From: Leuctra nigra
Taxonomy: Eukaryota; Arthropoda; Insecta; Plecoptera; Leuctridae
DNA: 64,000 nt
Direction: 5' to 3'
NCBI GenBank assembly: GCA_934045905.1
Contig: OW203765.1
Span: 27,871,997-27,935,996, forward strand
In this document: positions 44,201 through 56,631 of the stretch, piece by piece
Position numbering within the stretch: the first letter of the stretch is position 1
Layout of the letters: each line of letters begins with the position of its first letter
Translations under genes and position numbers: made by a program
The notes under the pieces: generated by a model
Told to the model about the DNA's origin: nothing
The model's database searches: none
The model's input: only the letters and a program-made list of their open reading frames with translations

Positions 44201-47200
44201 TACTCTTTTGATTATTTCATAGATACAAGGCATTGTTCTTTTATCATCAATTATCATAAAACGTAGAATTTGCCGTATAGTAGGTTTGTTACGCGAGTAA
44301 AAATAGATGGAATATTTATAATGAAGGTTCATGAAATAGAATACGATGTGACAGACGTGATAATTTCTCAGCATCTTATTCTCCATGCAGCTAGATCTCA
44401 TAGATCTCATTACCTTTGCAATATCTGATCACAATGCATACTTCCTCATGGTTCAATTATATTCTTCTCGGCAGGACTTTCCATTTCCTCTCAGTCAGTC
44501 AATGTATCATTAAACGCGATAAAATTACAGAATTATAGATAATTAACAGAATAACAGATCTAGGGGATTTGATACTTTTTGATAAATCACTTTTGATAGC
44601 TATTTAGGAGTAAACAACTTTAGGATTGCACTCTCCAGATCAATTTTCGTTAATTTATCAAAATATGAAACAAGCGCTTGATTCATATCAAATAAATTAT
44701 CAGTTAATTAGTTGTCTTGAAAACTTTGAACATAACTTATCGGAACATTTTGTGATTCGATCAATCGGAATATTTTTTTTAAATTTTAAGCAATGAAGGA
44801 TTTGCCTGAAACTATGTGCAATTTGATATTATGTTGGTATTTAAGAGGCAAACGGAAGCGAGCGGGAATCGCACGGTTCGTCAGAGCGATTTTTTGAAAT
44901 TTTGTCTTCCCACTAAATAATTGTAAAAAATCAGATAGTATTAGTAACGACCCATTACAGCATAATATACTAAATAATGCCGCAAACCGGAGTTCATTAT
45001 GACCTCTGGTGCGACCTCAAAGTGTTAAATACGATATTTTTAGTAAAATAATCGTATTTAACACTTTGAGGTCGCACCAGAGGTCATAAAGTACTGCAGT
45101 TTGCGGCATTATTTAGTATATTATGCTGTAATGGGTCGTTACTATCTGATTTTTTACAATTATTTAGTGGGAAGACAAAATTTCAAAAAAACGCTCTGAC
45201 GAACCGTGCGATTCCCGCTCGCTTCCGTTTGCCTCTTAAGACCTTGAAAACTTCAAATTGATCGGATCAACCAATTCGATTTTTTTAAAATTGATCCAAC
45301 AACGGATTTAAAAAAAACTCAGTCTGCAGTTAGCCAGTTAGCCGCTCAGTTAGCCTTTACATTTGTTCAAATTTTCAGCGTGATAAGAGAAATGGTGCGA
45401 CCTTATAGCATAGAGGTAAGAAGGGTTGGCTTATAGTGGCAGGGGTACATTATAAAAAAAGAGGTCCGTGTCAAAAAAGCGAAAGGAGACGCTCTCTTCG
45501 TAAGCTCAATGATCGCTGTCGCTGGTACTTTAACTTGGCACAAGATTAGAGCTCTCCATCTTTGTTTACGTCCCAGGAAGAAGAAGGGGAGAAACGTCAA
45601 CAATGGTCGAACCCCATCGAGTTTCTTCTCTCCTGCATCGCCATGTCCGTGGGCCTCGGCAACGTCTGGAGGTTCCCGTTCATCGCGTACGCCAATGGAG
45701 GTGGCGCCTTCGTCATCCCGTACATCATCGTCCTCTTCATTGTCGGGAAACCGATGTACTTCATGGAGATGGGGCTGGGACAGTTCACGGGCTACAGCCC
45801 CGTCAAGGCGTTGAGTTTGTCGCCGGCTATGAGAGGTACGGCTAACTCCAAGTGAAAGGTACTCTCCATTAAACCCACACCACTATCTGACAACTTTTTC
45901 CGTATTATGGGTCGGGGGAGGGAATTAAACTAAGGGGGAGGAGGGTTAACCTTTTATTTGGAGTCGGGTACATAACAATATGCATGAGAAATCATTATGA
46001 GGGACCAAAGTTCCGACTTCAGAGAAATGGCGCAAGGGAAAAATACGTGGGGGGGGGGGGAAAGCACTTAACGCCGGAAAATAGTGATTCTCTGTTGAGG
46101 AGAGGCAAGACTAGAAAATTTTCCTCTGATTCAAGCACTGAAAATATGTAAAATAATTTTGAAGGTATAAGTGACAATAAATCTATCTTAAGTGGGTATC
46201 ACACTGAGTTGCAACCCGTGGTTGGAACTGTCGTATGGAAACTTTTGTTGCAAAAGGAGGCAACCGCCTATCACACGCAACTGTTTGGGTTGATGTTGGT
46301 TGGTTCACAATTGACACTCATGAGTTGCGCAGAAAGCAGTTGCCATAGTAACCAAAATTAAAGTATAGAGAATAACAAAATCTGACAGCGGCAATCCAAA
46401 TCTCATATTTAGAGTGATTACTTGTGAAAGAAAGATATTTAAGTAAGTACAAGTTAATAATAATACGCACTATTTATCCATACACATGTTCAAGTTAAAT
46501 ATTCATCTGATTAATATGATTTAATAATAATAATAATAATAATGTAATTTATTGAGCACATAAAATAGGTACATAATTGGTCTGTATTCAACAATCGAGT
46601 CGTTGATCTTCCATACATCCATCTCTTCTCTTCAGCTGCTTCACCTCTTAACCGTTTACCTACTTCTTCTTAATTCATAATAGTCATTAAAATTGTGCTT
46701 CAATATCAGTGGTCATATTGGAAGAACATCCAAGCATTTGCTTTTTAGCTGAGGGAAAACCACTGAAAAAACATTCTCAGCAGGATGTAATCTTGATTCT
46801 TGTCTTCCAATGTCATTACTTCACGAATTCTCTTTCTTGAATGATAGCGAGTTTATCCTTAACGAGCGTCTTGAAAGCTTTTAAACTTAGGGTCTGCTCT
46901 TCTGTTGTTGTTGTGTTGTATGCTACTGAGGCTGAATAGGAAAAACAGTTCTTGAATTTTTTACTTCGATGAGTTCCAAAGTCTAGCTTATCTTTGGACC
47001 GCGTGTCTCGTAGGTGAATATCATGACGCTTTCTCAACTTATCATTTAAATACTTTGGCTCTCCCGTTCTCAATATCTTGTGCGTTGCGCATGTTAAATG
47101 TAGGCTTCTTCTCGCTTCCATCTTTAGCCAATGAAGTTTTTGAATGTAGGGACTTATATGGTGTCTTCTCTTAATATTGAATACAAACCTAGCACAAGAA

Positions 47201-50200
47201 TTCTGGACTTTTTGAATACGACCTACATCTTTCTTCGAAATACACGGTCCGTAAACGATGTCACAGTAATTCAAATTAGATATTATAAGTGCCTCAACAA
47301 GCTTGCTTTTTGTTGATCTTGTCAGAATTTGTTTAAATCTTTGCATTGTTCGTAGTTTGCCGTAAGCTTTGCTATTTGCTTTCTGAATATGATCTGAGTA
47401 AGTCATTTGACTGTCCATTATCAAACCTAAATTCCTTGCATTTTCTGAAGTTGGAATAATAGAACCATTTATATGTAGTTTAAATTCACTATTAAGTATT
47501 TTGATCCGTTGACATTTGTTCCCTATAATCATTAATATGGTCTTCGAAGTGTTTAAAGAGAGTCCTTGACTTTCACTCCATGCAGCAATAGACTGAAGAT
47601 CTTCGTTTATTTTCTCTTGTGCTGCAGCTAGATCTTGAGGGCGAAAGGTATATAGAAGCTGGGTATCATCTGCAAATTTGTGTATTTTGCAGTGTTTCAC
47701 ACTCTCATCGATATCAGTTGTGTAAACTATGAACAGTAGTGGAGCGGTACTTGAACCCTGCGGTACTCCTGTTCTATTTTCCCTTGGCTTTGATACGTTA
47801 TTAGCTGATAATTTTACCCGTTGTTGACGTCCGGTGAGGTAACTTGCAAACCATTTAATTGTCATCTCTCCCACTCCAAGATATGTGAGTTTAGCCAGTA
47901 GGAGTTCATGATTGATAGAGTCAAAGGCTTTTGTAAAATCTAATAATATAAGACTTGTAACCATTTTCTTCTCCATTCCCTTAATCGCTTCATCAGTTAC
48001 ATCTAGAAGTATTGATGTTGTCCCACGATTTTTCCTGAATCCTGACTGACTATTAGATAATAATTGCAGTTCTTCTAGGTATGCAGTCAGTTGCTTCACA
48101 ACAATTCTTTCTAGTATTTTGGACATTGTAGTGAGAATACTAATGGGTCTAAGGTCTTTGAATTGTTTTGGATGCGAGCATTTTGGCAAAGGTGTTATAA
48201 CTCCTTCTTTCCATAGATCAGGAAATATTCCAGAAACAAGAGAATGATTTACAATACTGTGTATAGCATTTAAACAGTTTGGCATAAATAGAAGTAATGT
48301 ATTGATATTTATATTATCAATGCCTGTTGCTTTGGTCTTAATTTTTCTCAATTGATCAACGATTTCTTCTGTACTAACTGCTCTGAGCTCAAAGGCATTT
48401 TTTGACGTAATAGTGTGAGTGTTATTTTTGTATTGATCAATTATACTTGAAGCAATTAAAGAATGTGGTATTGAATCAACATAATAGTCATTTATCAAAT
48501 CCGGCTTAGCTAGTTCTTCAGGAATTAGTTGTCTTGGCTTTTTCGAGCTGTGAATATCCCACTCTTGAAGTTTCTTCCATAAGAATGCAGAATTTCCTAG
48601 ATTTGCTTGTATTTCTTTCCTCATGAATGATCTTTTCTCTCTCTTCACTGCTATTGTTATGTATTTTCTAACATGACAATAATATTGCCAATTAGCTGCA
48701 GATGGCCTTCTTTTGAACTTCAAAAGTGCTTTTGACTTGAGCTTGCAAGTCAAAGTATAAATATAAATATTATAAATATTATATTATAATATAATATAAT
48801 ATAATATAATACAATATATAATATAATATAATATTATAAATAAGTATAAATATTATAGCTAATATTTATAGCATCCTATTGGTCAGTTCACGTCACGTGG
48901 TACCACAACAAATTGTTGGAACCGGAAAAATAGAGACTTCTCTATTTGTCAAACCAACCCGTGGGTTGACCAAATTCAGTCTCTGCACATGCGCGGCCAA
49001 CCATATTTTCCAACCATCGGTTCCATACACGGGTTGCAACTCAGTGTGATAGGGCTTTTATTCACTCTTAACTTCATTCCTCAGAAACCCGCCTTAAGTA
49101 GGTAATTTATACTTTGTATCCAATAACCGTAATTTGCAGTTTAAATTCAAATTTAAAATATTGTTGCGTAAAGACTAGGCCACAATTGTCGTAATGCATA
49201 ATGTTTATTGTTTAGTGTTTAATGTTTAATGTCTAAGAGAAATGGATGCTAGGGTTTATGTGATAAGGGCCACAATATGTTATAGTGATTAGTGTTTAGT
49301 CACAGTGGTATAAGAATTGAATAAAATCCATTTCTTACAACAAAACCTTACGACAAGCCAATCAGAATAGACTTACTACTACTGCTGCGCGCCGTGGAGA
49401 AGTTCAGAACTTGTAACAACAGTTAAAATTGCAGATAAGTGGCAGATTAATATTAAACTATATGAAATAAGTAATTACGAACTTTTATAGCAGATTTTTG
49501 TTTTAAATGAAGGCTGTAAAACTTCAGGAGGCTCTGGAAATTACATGCATTTTGTAGTGCTACTAGCGCTCCTGCAGTTGAAATAAGACCCTATTCGGGC
49601 CCTCCTTACACATTAGACATTAAGCACTGAACACTAAACCTTAAACATTAAGCATTACGACAATTGTGGCCTAGCCTTAATTAAACATTCATTCAAGTAA
49701 AAACCGTTATGACTTAACCTTCCTTCGTAAGGTGCATAACAAGCTTCCCATCCCTCCTTCAACTAATGATTGGAATGCTCTCTTCCCAGGCATTGGTTGG
49801 ACAATGTTCATCGTTCAAATATCCGCCACCACCTACTACACATCGGTAATGGCGCTGACGGTCTTCTACTTCATCGCCTCCTTCAACGCCGACCTGCCGT
49901 GGTCGGTGTGCGACGCGAGCTGGGGCAATGACACCTGTTACCCCTCCAAGCCGGGGTCGGAGGTCATCAACACAACAGGACGAAGAACTTCTTCTGAACT
50001 CTACTTTGTGTGAGTTGTTGTTAAACCTGCGAGTCGGTGAACAAATAATGACCTAAAGCTAGAGATCATCCAATGGGGTTGTTCACTGCCATTTGCTCTC
50101 ACTCGCAGCGCTAGCGGCAATGGAGTAGTCTCTCTCTGATTAGTTGGCTGAATCCAAGATCTCTGAATCAAACTCCCGCCAAGGTTTAAAAATCTTCCAT

Positions 50201-53200
50201 TCCCTTCCGCTCTGCATTTTGATTGGCTCTCTCTCGGCATTTTGATTGGTTCTTATTACGGTTAGGACAGCAACGCCATCTACAATAGTTTTGCGTGAAC
50301 AACCCCAATGTGTTGCAGGAAAGAAGTGTTGAAGGAGGCCGACAACATCGACGACAGTCTCGGCTCTCCAGAGTGGCGGCTGACACTTTGCCTTCTGGTT
50401 GCCTGGATTATCATCTTCCTCATCATCGTCAAAGGGGTTCAGAGCACTGGAAAGGCGGCTTACTTCCTCGCCGTCTTCCCATACGTCGTGCTCGTCGTCC
50501 TGCTAATCAGAGGCGTCACGCTGCCTGGATCTGGAGACGGCATTCTCTACTTCATCACTCCACAGTGGGAGAAACTGATCGACCCTATAGTAAGAGAACT
50601 TTCCATTTTAATGTACGATTCCAAGAATCCACCTATCCTTAACTCTCTCTCTCACCGTTGTTAAGAATATAATTCGCCCCTTCCCAAGTGAATCTCAAAT
50701 AATAAACGCAATGTATTGAGTAACTTTGCAAGTTACTAAATTATACTTTTATTGGTTAAAGAGAGTCTTGTTCTGTCCCTCAGCTACAGACTGTTATAGT
50801 TGAGTTTTTCTCTCTATACCTATTTGAAAGTTTCCATTGATTTCCACTCAGAATTTGCACAATGGAGCTTGACTAGGAACAAGTGTTTGTTTTGGCAGGT
50901 TGTAAATTTATAGAGATGAGCCAGGTATCAAGTCAGGGGCAGGGAGGGCGATTTTTACAACTGTGCATTGATGCCAAATACCACACATTTGAGAGGTTTA
51001 GGAAGATGTCCTTCCCCTCTCCATATTTTAATAAACATTTGACCATATTTGACAACAGGGGAGTGTTGGGATTTGGAGATCATAAAACACGGCCTGTAGC
51101 CGAGCATGTATCTTGTTAGAAAGTGTCATGTTTTTGAGCCATTGACAATGGCCTTTGACTGGATACCGCATTTGCCGATATAGGTATAGAGAGAAAAACT
51201 CCACTATAACATCTCGATGATCTAGGTTTGGTACGCGGCTGTGACGCAGGCGTTCTTCTCTCTTGGCGTCAGCTTCGGCTCCATCATCATGTACTCGTCA
51301 TTCAACGGCTTCCGGCATAACATTTACAGGTCAGTGATGAACAATGCAAACAATGTAGAGGATTAGTGACTTACGCCTTCCCCACTACAAGGAAGGAGCG
51401 TCAACTTCCAATCCTGCCCTTGCTAGTATTTTTTCTTTCTTTCACTTCCGGTTTTAATGGCACTCGACATCTATGGTCATACTGGCCAGCTTTAATTTAT
51501 ATTCGGTGTAGTTTTATAATGTATCAATTTATTATTATGCTATATATTTTCACTCGTTGTACTTTGGCACATAGGCCAGTTAGTAGTTGTTTAAAATTCA
51601 GAATTATTCTGTTATTTAATGGCGCCTGACATGGTCAGATAGGCCAGCAGTATTTGTGACTCTCCCCAACGAAGGTTGAGGAAGAAGTCGCGGAGACAAC
51701 TCTTGCTAGTATTTTGAATGTGATAAAGGTCCATGGATGCACGCCCGTGGCGCTAACTGCGATATTTTACCAGGATACCAGGACCCTTATTCTAAAACTA
51801 AAAGTTTTCCGTATTCGTCCCGAATCGAATTCGGGCGGGACGAATACGAGATGTTGGTATTCTGCAAGACAATATTCAAAATAGCGACCTGGATTCGATT
51901 CGTGTCTGACAGGATCAGATTCGTCAGCTGTTTACTCGCCGGATCGGGATAAAAGTTAGGTTATTGAGGTACTAAACTACACCAATAATTATTAATGTAT
52001 GTATATAAAACTGTTATTTCTTAAAATAATCGTCCAATAACTGTTTGAAATATACCTATTATTACCTACTTTCGTAATAATTTCCTGCTTCATTTTGAAT
52101 GTTACGTGATGTGTCAAACACGGAGAGTTGATAAAATAACAAATGACAATCAAACCAATATGTGTGAAGTATGTTCCGTACACCGTGATCAAAATTCTCT
52201 CTTCTCATTGGTTACCGATACGTCGGTAAAACAAGAGTCTGCTATAAATGCATTATTTCGTGAGAATAGCGCGTCCCGATCCGTTTGCTGTTGTAGAATA
52301 CGAAATGGAATCATATTCGGTTCAGCCGAATTGGGAACACACGAATCTGATCCGGGACGAATCAGATTCGGCTCGGCCGAATACAAAAGTAAAGTTTTAG
52401 AATAAGGGTCCAGGTATTTTTTTCGGTTAGACCACATTATTTTAGAACTCTCATTTTGAGACCGAGAAATACTTCATGATGCACCACTTGACACGACATG
52501 TTAACAGTTGTCATGTGTTAACAAAATATAATTATATAATAAAAAAATAATTAAAAAATAATTAATTATTAAAAAATAATTAATAATTAAAAAAAATCAA
52601 AATCAAAATATAATTTGTTAACTCCTGTTGTGTAAACTGCTGTTTTATGCATTTTTTGTTGTTGTTTGTTTTGTTTATAATAAAAAGGTGTAATGGTATA
52701 TGTTTTGATTCTATTGATTGTGTTTATTTCTCTTATTAGACATTTATACCTACACTGTTAATAGAGAATGTTAATAAAAAAACATTTTAAAAAAGTGGTC
52801 TTGGAGGAGAAACTGTCTATGTCCATTTTTGTCAAAAACTTGTTTTTATGATAGAGAACAAAAAGTTTTATAAGTGATAAAGTTTTCAAGTCCCGGGTGT
52901 GTTCAAAAATACCATTTAATTGAGAAAAGTAGAAAATATGATGATCAGTAAACTCATATAACTAAATTATGCTCAAACTTTGTTCACGTACTAGATAAAC
53001 AAACGAGTAATTTAATAAATACCTACTAAGCGCATTAATTGTGTGTACAATATGTTTCTATTTGTTATGGTTCTTCTCCTTGGGTACTTCCAATATTAAC
53101 ATCGCCATTATTTCAGTTCGACATTTATGGACATAGTCCAGTTTCTCCAAGCCGACGATTATATTCGCCTTCCTTACAACGTTGCCTTGTTCTTCTTCAG

Positions 53201-56200
53201 GGACACATTGATCGTGACTTCCATTGATACATTCACGAGTCTGCTCGCCGGCTGCACCATCTTCGCCATAATCGGCAACCTCGCATACGAGGTGGATATG
53301 TTGGACGACATCGGCAGCGTGATTCAAGGAGGCACTGGTCTGGCATTCGTCACGTATCCAGACGCCATTGCCAAGGTGAGATTCATACTAACAACTTTTG
53401 GTTGAACAGCACTTTGGGGCGTTAATGTGAACAATTGCTGTCTAAGTTGCTCAACCAAAAGTTGCAAGCGCGAGCGATTTTGCTGCTTTTTGTGGATACC
53501 TTTTTGGATACGATTGGAGACGAAATAGGTTGACCAAATGATTTGAAATTTTAACCAAAATTAGATAAAAGACAAACTTTGGGTTATCCCTTGATACATT
53601 TTTAATTTTTTGTTTCGATTTTCTTGTCTCTCTGGGTGCCGTATTAACTTAAATTTCAAAAATGTGCCAAGTGATAAACCTAAGTTTGTCTTTTATCTAA
53701 TCACTAGAGGGTCCCGTCATGTAAAACATGACCAATGTGCAACAGTGAGGTATGCGTAAATATAAAATGACCGCAATATTTGTCAGCAGAGTGTGCGTCG
53801 TTAATACACTTGACGTCGTTGATGACCCAATCTTAACAGAATACGTTAACAAATGAGGAACGAAGAAAAGCAATTTGATCATACCTATTATGGAGAAACA
53901 ATTTCATATGAGTTTCCAAATTTACACCAGAGTATTCGTACTAAGTAAAAATAAGAAGAAAAACAATGTATTCGCCGTAAAAAATATATTATATATATAC
54001 ATTACGTTGATACCGTGACCTGATGCCCACGACCTTTTCTTCATTTGTGATGCTATGTATTACATGGTATCTACGGTTTCATTATATACGCCTAATTAAC
54101 AAGGCACGAAGCAAAAATTTAAAAATGTGTTACTAATATACAATCAGACTGATCATGTGAACATCCTATCAAAGTAACACCCACTTACGAAACCATTTTT
54201 CTCCCCCAATTTTCTAAAACGGCCGAGCGCTAGTATCACCTTAAACGTAAACTTCAGCTTGAAGTTGAACACCCTAGGGGTTGATATCTCGACAACTAAC
54301 AGAGCACAAATTCTAAAAATGTGCAAGGTTGTAGCACATATTCGGCAAAATCTCTGATCAAGTCCCAGGATTTGTGCGACGGTTGGGGGGGGGGGGTCAC
54401 TTACCCAACTAATCTACAACTACTTGTCAAGTTTGCAGACGTGCCTCAACTCTTCGCCGTGATCTTCTTCCTCATGTTGTTCACACTCGGCGTCGGGACA
54501 ACCGTGTCAGGGGTCAACGGCATCGTCACGGTCATCTGTGATCAGCTCAAGACGGCCGTGCAATGGAAACTCACTCTGGTCGTCTGCGTCATCGGCTTCC
54601 TGTTCGGATTGATCTTCGTAACACCGGTGAGTGGTGAACCTTCTCGATGTTCAATTCTATACAGATCTTGCATAATGCATCATGTATCATGCATCATGAG
54701 GTTACCACAATAACCCGAATTGCATAACGATAAGCGATCGTACCGTCTTGCGGGAGGAACGAAACTAACGAAAATTAATGGACATGGAGGGTATCAAACT
54801 AAGGAGGAACTAAATTTGCAAGAGGGGGGGGGGGGGGCAATAATATTGCAAAAGAACTTTATTTAGAGATACTATTGTCTTCGAAGACAATGGGGGACTG
54901 GGGGAGGCCCCCCCCCCCCCGATATGCGCGTCCGTTGCGCACAGCCCCGAAAAAAATGAATTTCAGGTATGAATTTGGTGCATTTCCACTTTATAGGCAT
55001 ATTTTTATCTTGACTTAAAAATGAATAAAAATATAGGGAGGGGAAATGAAATCAGAGGGGGGGGGGCCTCCATTCCCCCCACCCTTAATACGCGCCTGAG
55101 GAGTGTTTAGCGATCTTATTTTCGAGACTATACATTGTTTTTACTGACATACTTCGGTTCCCAAGAGTTGTGTTCTAATGTTGTGGATCTTCATCCCAAG
55201 GGCGGACAATGGATGGTGACCTTGGTCGACGAGTACTGCGTCACCTTCTTGGTGTTCGTGATCGCGGTCTTCCAGATCGTCACCGTCTCCTGGATCTACG
55301 GGATGGAGCGCTTCTGTCGCGACCTCCAGTTCATGTTGAACAGGACGTTCAGCTTCTACTGGCGCATCTGTTGGGCGATCATCACCCCCATTGTCCTCAT
55401 CGTCATCCTCTTGTTCTGGACGGCGAACGCGGAGGTTGTTCTGTATAATAACAAACGTATGCCGGACATCGCTTACAGTTAGTATGATGTGACTTAATTA
55501 CTAGGAAAACGCACGGTGTAACGCGTTGATGAGCGAGCACTGATAAGTGCAGACCTCCAACCGAAAGGAAAACCAACACATACCTACTTCAAATATGATC
55601 CACTCAATCAACTGTTTTTCATTGAAGCGGAGAGTAGCCTAGGAGAAATGTTCAATAATCTGTACTCTTGTGAAAGAAATTAATTATTGAGTTGGAAGTG
55701 TGAAGGGAGATGTCTTGAGATTATGCATGCAGATTTACAGCTCAGTGCGAAACTAAAATTTAAAATTATAACAAGGGTGTCCTTGTGCAGTTCAAGCCTA
55801 TAAGACATTTCTCGATTATCCAACCAACATAAATTGTATAATCAATAAGTATAATTAGTTTAATGAGGCTTACCTATAATTATACTAGTATTATCTAATA
55901 TTTCTTGTGTTCTAGTTTTAGCATGGATATTTGCTGGAATAGCCGTTGGGCAGATTCCCATCTGGATATGCGTGGAGCTCTGGAACAGAAGGGATCGACA
56001 TTTCAAAGATGTAAGTAGGTAAACGAGGATTAAGATAAAATCAATTTCAGAATGCCATTTAGGCCCGGTCTTTCAATACTCTGCTAAAGTCTCAATTATC
56101 TCTTAACAGTTAGTTAGTAGTCATTCTAAGAATGTCATTGGTTGTTGCCATGGCAATATAGTCCTAATTGACTGTATAAAAGTTAGCAAGGCATTGAAAG

Positions 56201-56631
56201 ACCGGCCCTTATACGATGAAACTCTAATCTGCTTGTGTAGTCGGAGAGGATTGTTGGTTATCAAAAATATCAATGGAAATCATAAACTTTATTTTTTTAA
56301 ATTTGCCGTTGTGTCAAAAGGGTAAAATTTTGTTATTCCATTGAGCTTGCAGTGTATCAGTTTTGGTTTATCGAGATACGTGACAGGAAATATTCGTGGA
56401 TCTGCTCAGAACTTCTCCAAACACAGACTTACTGAATGTGTTTGATCATTTTCCCGCTAGATGGTGTGCGGAGCGTTCAGACCTTCGGAAGAGTACGGAC
56501 CTAAGAACCCGAAGAATCGTCGGGAGTGGATGGAGTACAAGCAACGCAAGGAGATGGAGGATGCGTCTAAGGGAGACAACTTCTTCCAGAAAGCTGGGAG
56601 ACAACTCGGCGGATGCTGGGAGAGACATTGA
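41204..56631 (+). CDS. SLC6 Na+-coupled nutrient amino acid transporter, gene B (11 coding exons)
   Basis: Tandem paralogue of gene A with the same exon phases. Exons: 41204-41296 (ATG at 41261), 43533-43643, 45577-45835, 49790-50009, 50319-50589, 51226-51329, 53201-53375, 54432-54626, 55201-55477, 55916-56010, 56461-56631 (TGA). The joined frame is 637 codons. It begins [12 protein letters not shown], and an in-frame TGA a short way upstream confirms the start. TM1 [10 protein letters not shown], the TM3 Tyr-Tyr pair (TTYYTSVM), loop cysteines [13 protein letters not shown], sequons NDT and NTT, TM6 [13 protein letters not shown] and TM8 [10 protein letters not shown] are all present, so an active symporter is expected. 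Exon 7 has one codon more than in gene A. Intron 3 (45836-49789) holds a non-LTR retrotransposon inside a foldback element. Other elements lie in introns 1, 2, 5, 6, 7, 9 and 10. The three genes probably arose by local duplication and may differ in substrate range or tissue. Confidence 0.9.
41459..42457. mobile_element. hAT-like element with perfect 8-bp duplication (gene B intron 1)
   Basis: 999 bp. Inverted ends CAGGCGCGTAGGAA; the flanking octamer CCAAGTCT is identical at 41451-41458 and 42458-42465. Inside are four tandem units of about 166 bp, each with CCCTGCGGGG (at 41851, 42018, 42184, 42349). G/C runs lie beside both ends. No transposase. Confidence 0.88.
43238..43440. mobile_element. 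TGTACAC-family MITE, copy 4
   Basis: TGTACACTTGGCCAAACAAA start; the core is nearly identical to 18290-18460 (GATCGCACCATCAGAAGTCA). The right end is diverged. It stops about 90 bases before gene B exon 2. Confidence 0.6.
43644..44840. other. Gene B intron 2, first part
   Basis: AT-rich sequence with no gene, repeat terminus or conserved block that I recognise. Confidence 0.45.
44845..45235. mobile_element. TTAA-flanked hairpin MITE (gene B intron 2)
   Basis: 391 bp, two arms of about 190 bases with very few mismatches, outermost GAGGCAAACGGAAGCGAGCG, around a short AT centre. TTAA lies at 44841-44844 and 45236-45239. TTAA is the piggyBac target, but the termini are not typical piggyBac ends. 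Confidence 0.82.
46521..46815 (-). repeat. 3' UTR and (TTA)n tail of the non-LTR element
   Basis: After the RT stop codon about 270 bases of noncoding sequence lead to a run of about seven ATT/TTA triplets (46521-46543, minus strand). This is the kind of microsatellite tail found on several LINE clades in place of poly(A), and it marks the 3' end of the insertion. Confidence 0.65.
46816..48753 (-). CDS. Reverse transcriptase ORF of a non-LTR retrotransposon (5'-truncated)
   Basis: Encodes the reverse transcriptase used for target-primed insertion of a LINE. The 645-codon frame is uninterrupted. In order it shows the linker region, the RT palm and fingers blocks ([64 protein letters not shown]) and the catalytic box HKFADDTQL, then the C-terminal [11 protein letters not shown] region usual in jockey/CR1/L2-type elements. 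The frame stays open at its upstream edge: the codon at 48753 is TTG, no Met is seen, and the frame runs into a TATAA-rich satellite. The N-terminal endonuclease is therefore missing and this is a 5'-truncated copy. It lies antisense in intron 3 of SLC6 gene B. The intact frame suggests recent insertion. Confidence 0.88.
   Translation of the reverse strand: MTCKLKSKALLKFKRRPSAANWQYYCHVRKYITIAVKREKRSFMRKEIQANLGNSAFLWKKLQEWDIHSSKKPRQLIPEELAKPDLINDYYVDSIPHSLIASSIIDQYKNNTHTITSKNAFELRAVSTEEIVDQLRKIKTKATGIDNININTLLLFMPNCLNAIHSIVNHSLVSGIFPDLWKEGVITPLPKCSHPKQFKDLRPISILTTMSKILERIVVKQLTAYLEELQLLSNSQSGFRKNRGTTSILLDVTDEAIKGMEKKMVTSLILLDFTKAFDSINHELLLAKLTYLGVGEMTIKWFASYLTGRQQRVKLSANNVSKPRENRTGVPQGSSTAPLLFIVYTTDIDESVKHCKIHKFADDTQLLYTFRPQDLAAAQEKINEDLQSIAAWSESQGLSLNTSKTILMIIGNKCQRIKILNSEFKLHINGSIIPTSENARNLGLIMDSQMTYSDHIQKANSKAYGKLRTMQRFKQILTRSTKSKLVEALIISNLNYCDIVYGPCISKKDVGRIQKVQNSCARFVFNIKRRHHISPYIQKLHWLKMEARRSLHLTCATHKILRTGEPKYLNDKLRKRHDIHLRDTRSKDKLDFGTHRSKKFKNCFSYSASVAYNTTTTEEQTLSLKAFKTLVKDKLAIIQEREFVK
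48755..48850. repeat. TATAA-rich satellite
   Basis: A run of ATAATATAATATAATA-type pentamers directly upstream of the truncated retrotransposon. Confidence 0.75.
49176..49673. mobile_element. TIR element TAGGCCACAATTGTCG (gene B intron 3)
   Basis: 498 bp with inverted ends TAGGCCACAATTGTCGTAAT; inside, TTTAGTGTTTAATGTTTAAT repeats and their complement. It ends 116 bases before exon 4 of gene B. Confidence 0.7.
50795..51212. mobile_element. TIR element abutting gene B exon 6
   Basis: Ends GTTATAGTTGAGTTTTTCTC and the complement of GTTATAGTGGAGTTTTTCTC. The right end is 13 bases before exon 6 (51226), leaving only CTCGATGATCTAG, a piece shared with gene C intron 5. Confidence 0.65.
51781..52411. 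mobile_element. TIR element GGACCCTTATTCTAAAACT (gene B intron 6)
   Basis: 631 bp with 19-base inverted ends. The interior has GAATCGAATTCGGG and other GAATCNGATTCG-type motifs. No coding frame. Confidence 0.65.
52520..53200. other. Gene B intron 6, AT-rich end
   Basis: Begins with a low-complexity AATAATTAAAAAAT tract (52525-52610). The rest is AT-rich without recognised features. Confidence 0.5.
53458..54185. repeat. Repeat in gene B intron 7 related to gene C intron 4
   Basis: Blocks GCAAGCGCGAGCGATTTTGC, TTAGATAAAAGACAAACTTT and ACTGATCATGTGAACATCCT recur in reverse orientation at 62430-62950. The first two are mirrored about a centre, so this looks like an old MITE plus flanking duplicated sequence. 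Confidence 0.55.
55498..55545 (-). repeat. Inverted Helitron-like 3' terminus after gene B exon 9
   Basis: On the minus strand: GTGCTCGCTCATCAACGCGT ... GCGTTTTC, CTAG, then T. It starts 20 bases inside intron 9. No 5' end found. Confidence 0.5.
56060..56209. mobile_element. Small MITE GGCCCGGTCTTTCAAT (gene B intron 10)
   Basis: About 150 bp with ends AGGCCCGGTCTTTCAATACT and the complement of GGGCCGGTCTTTCAATGCC, flanked by TTA. The core ATTGGTTGTTGCCATGGCAA is shared with 39434 and 56920. Confidence 0.65.

Larger units (their letters stand above)
46196..49060. mobile_element. Foldback element split by the non-LTR insertion
   Basis: The left end near 46199 reads TATCACACTGAGTTGCAACC and continues GGTGG-like; the right end near 49055 carries the exact reverse complement for about 24 bases. 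Flanks resemble a TTA duplication (TTA before AGTGGG on the left, TTTA after GGGCT on the right), but the duplication is not clean. The LINE and an AT-rich satellite (48755-48850) occupy its interior. Probably a MITE of a TWA-targeting family; class uncertain. Confidence 0.55.
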
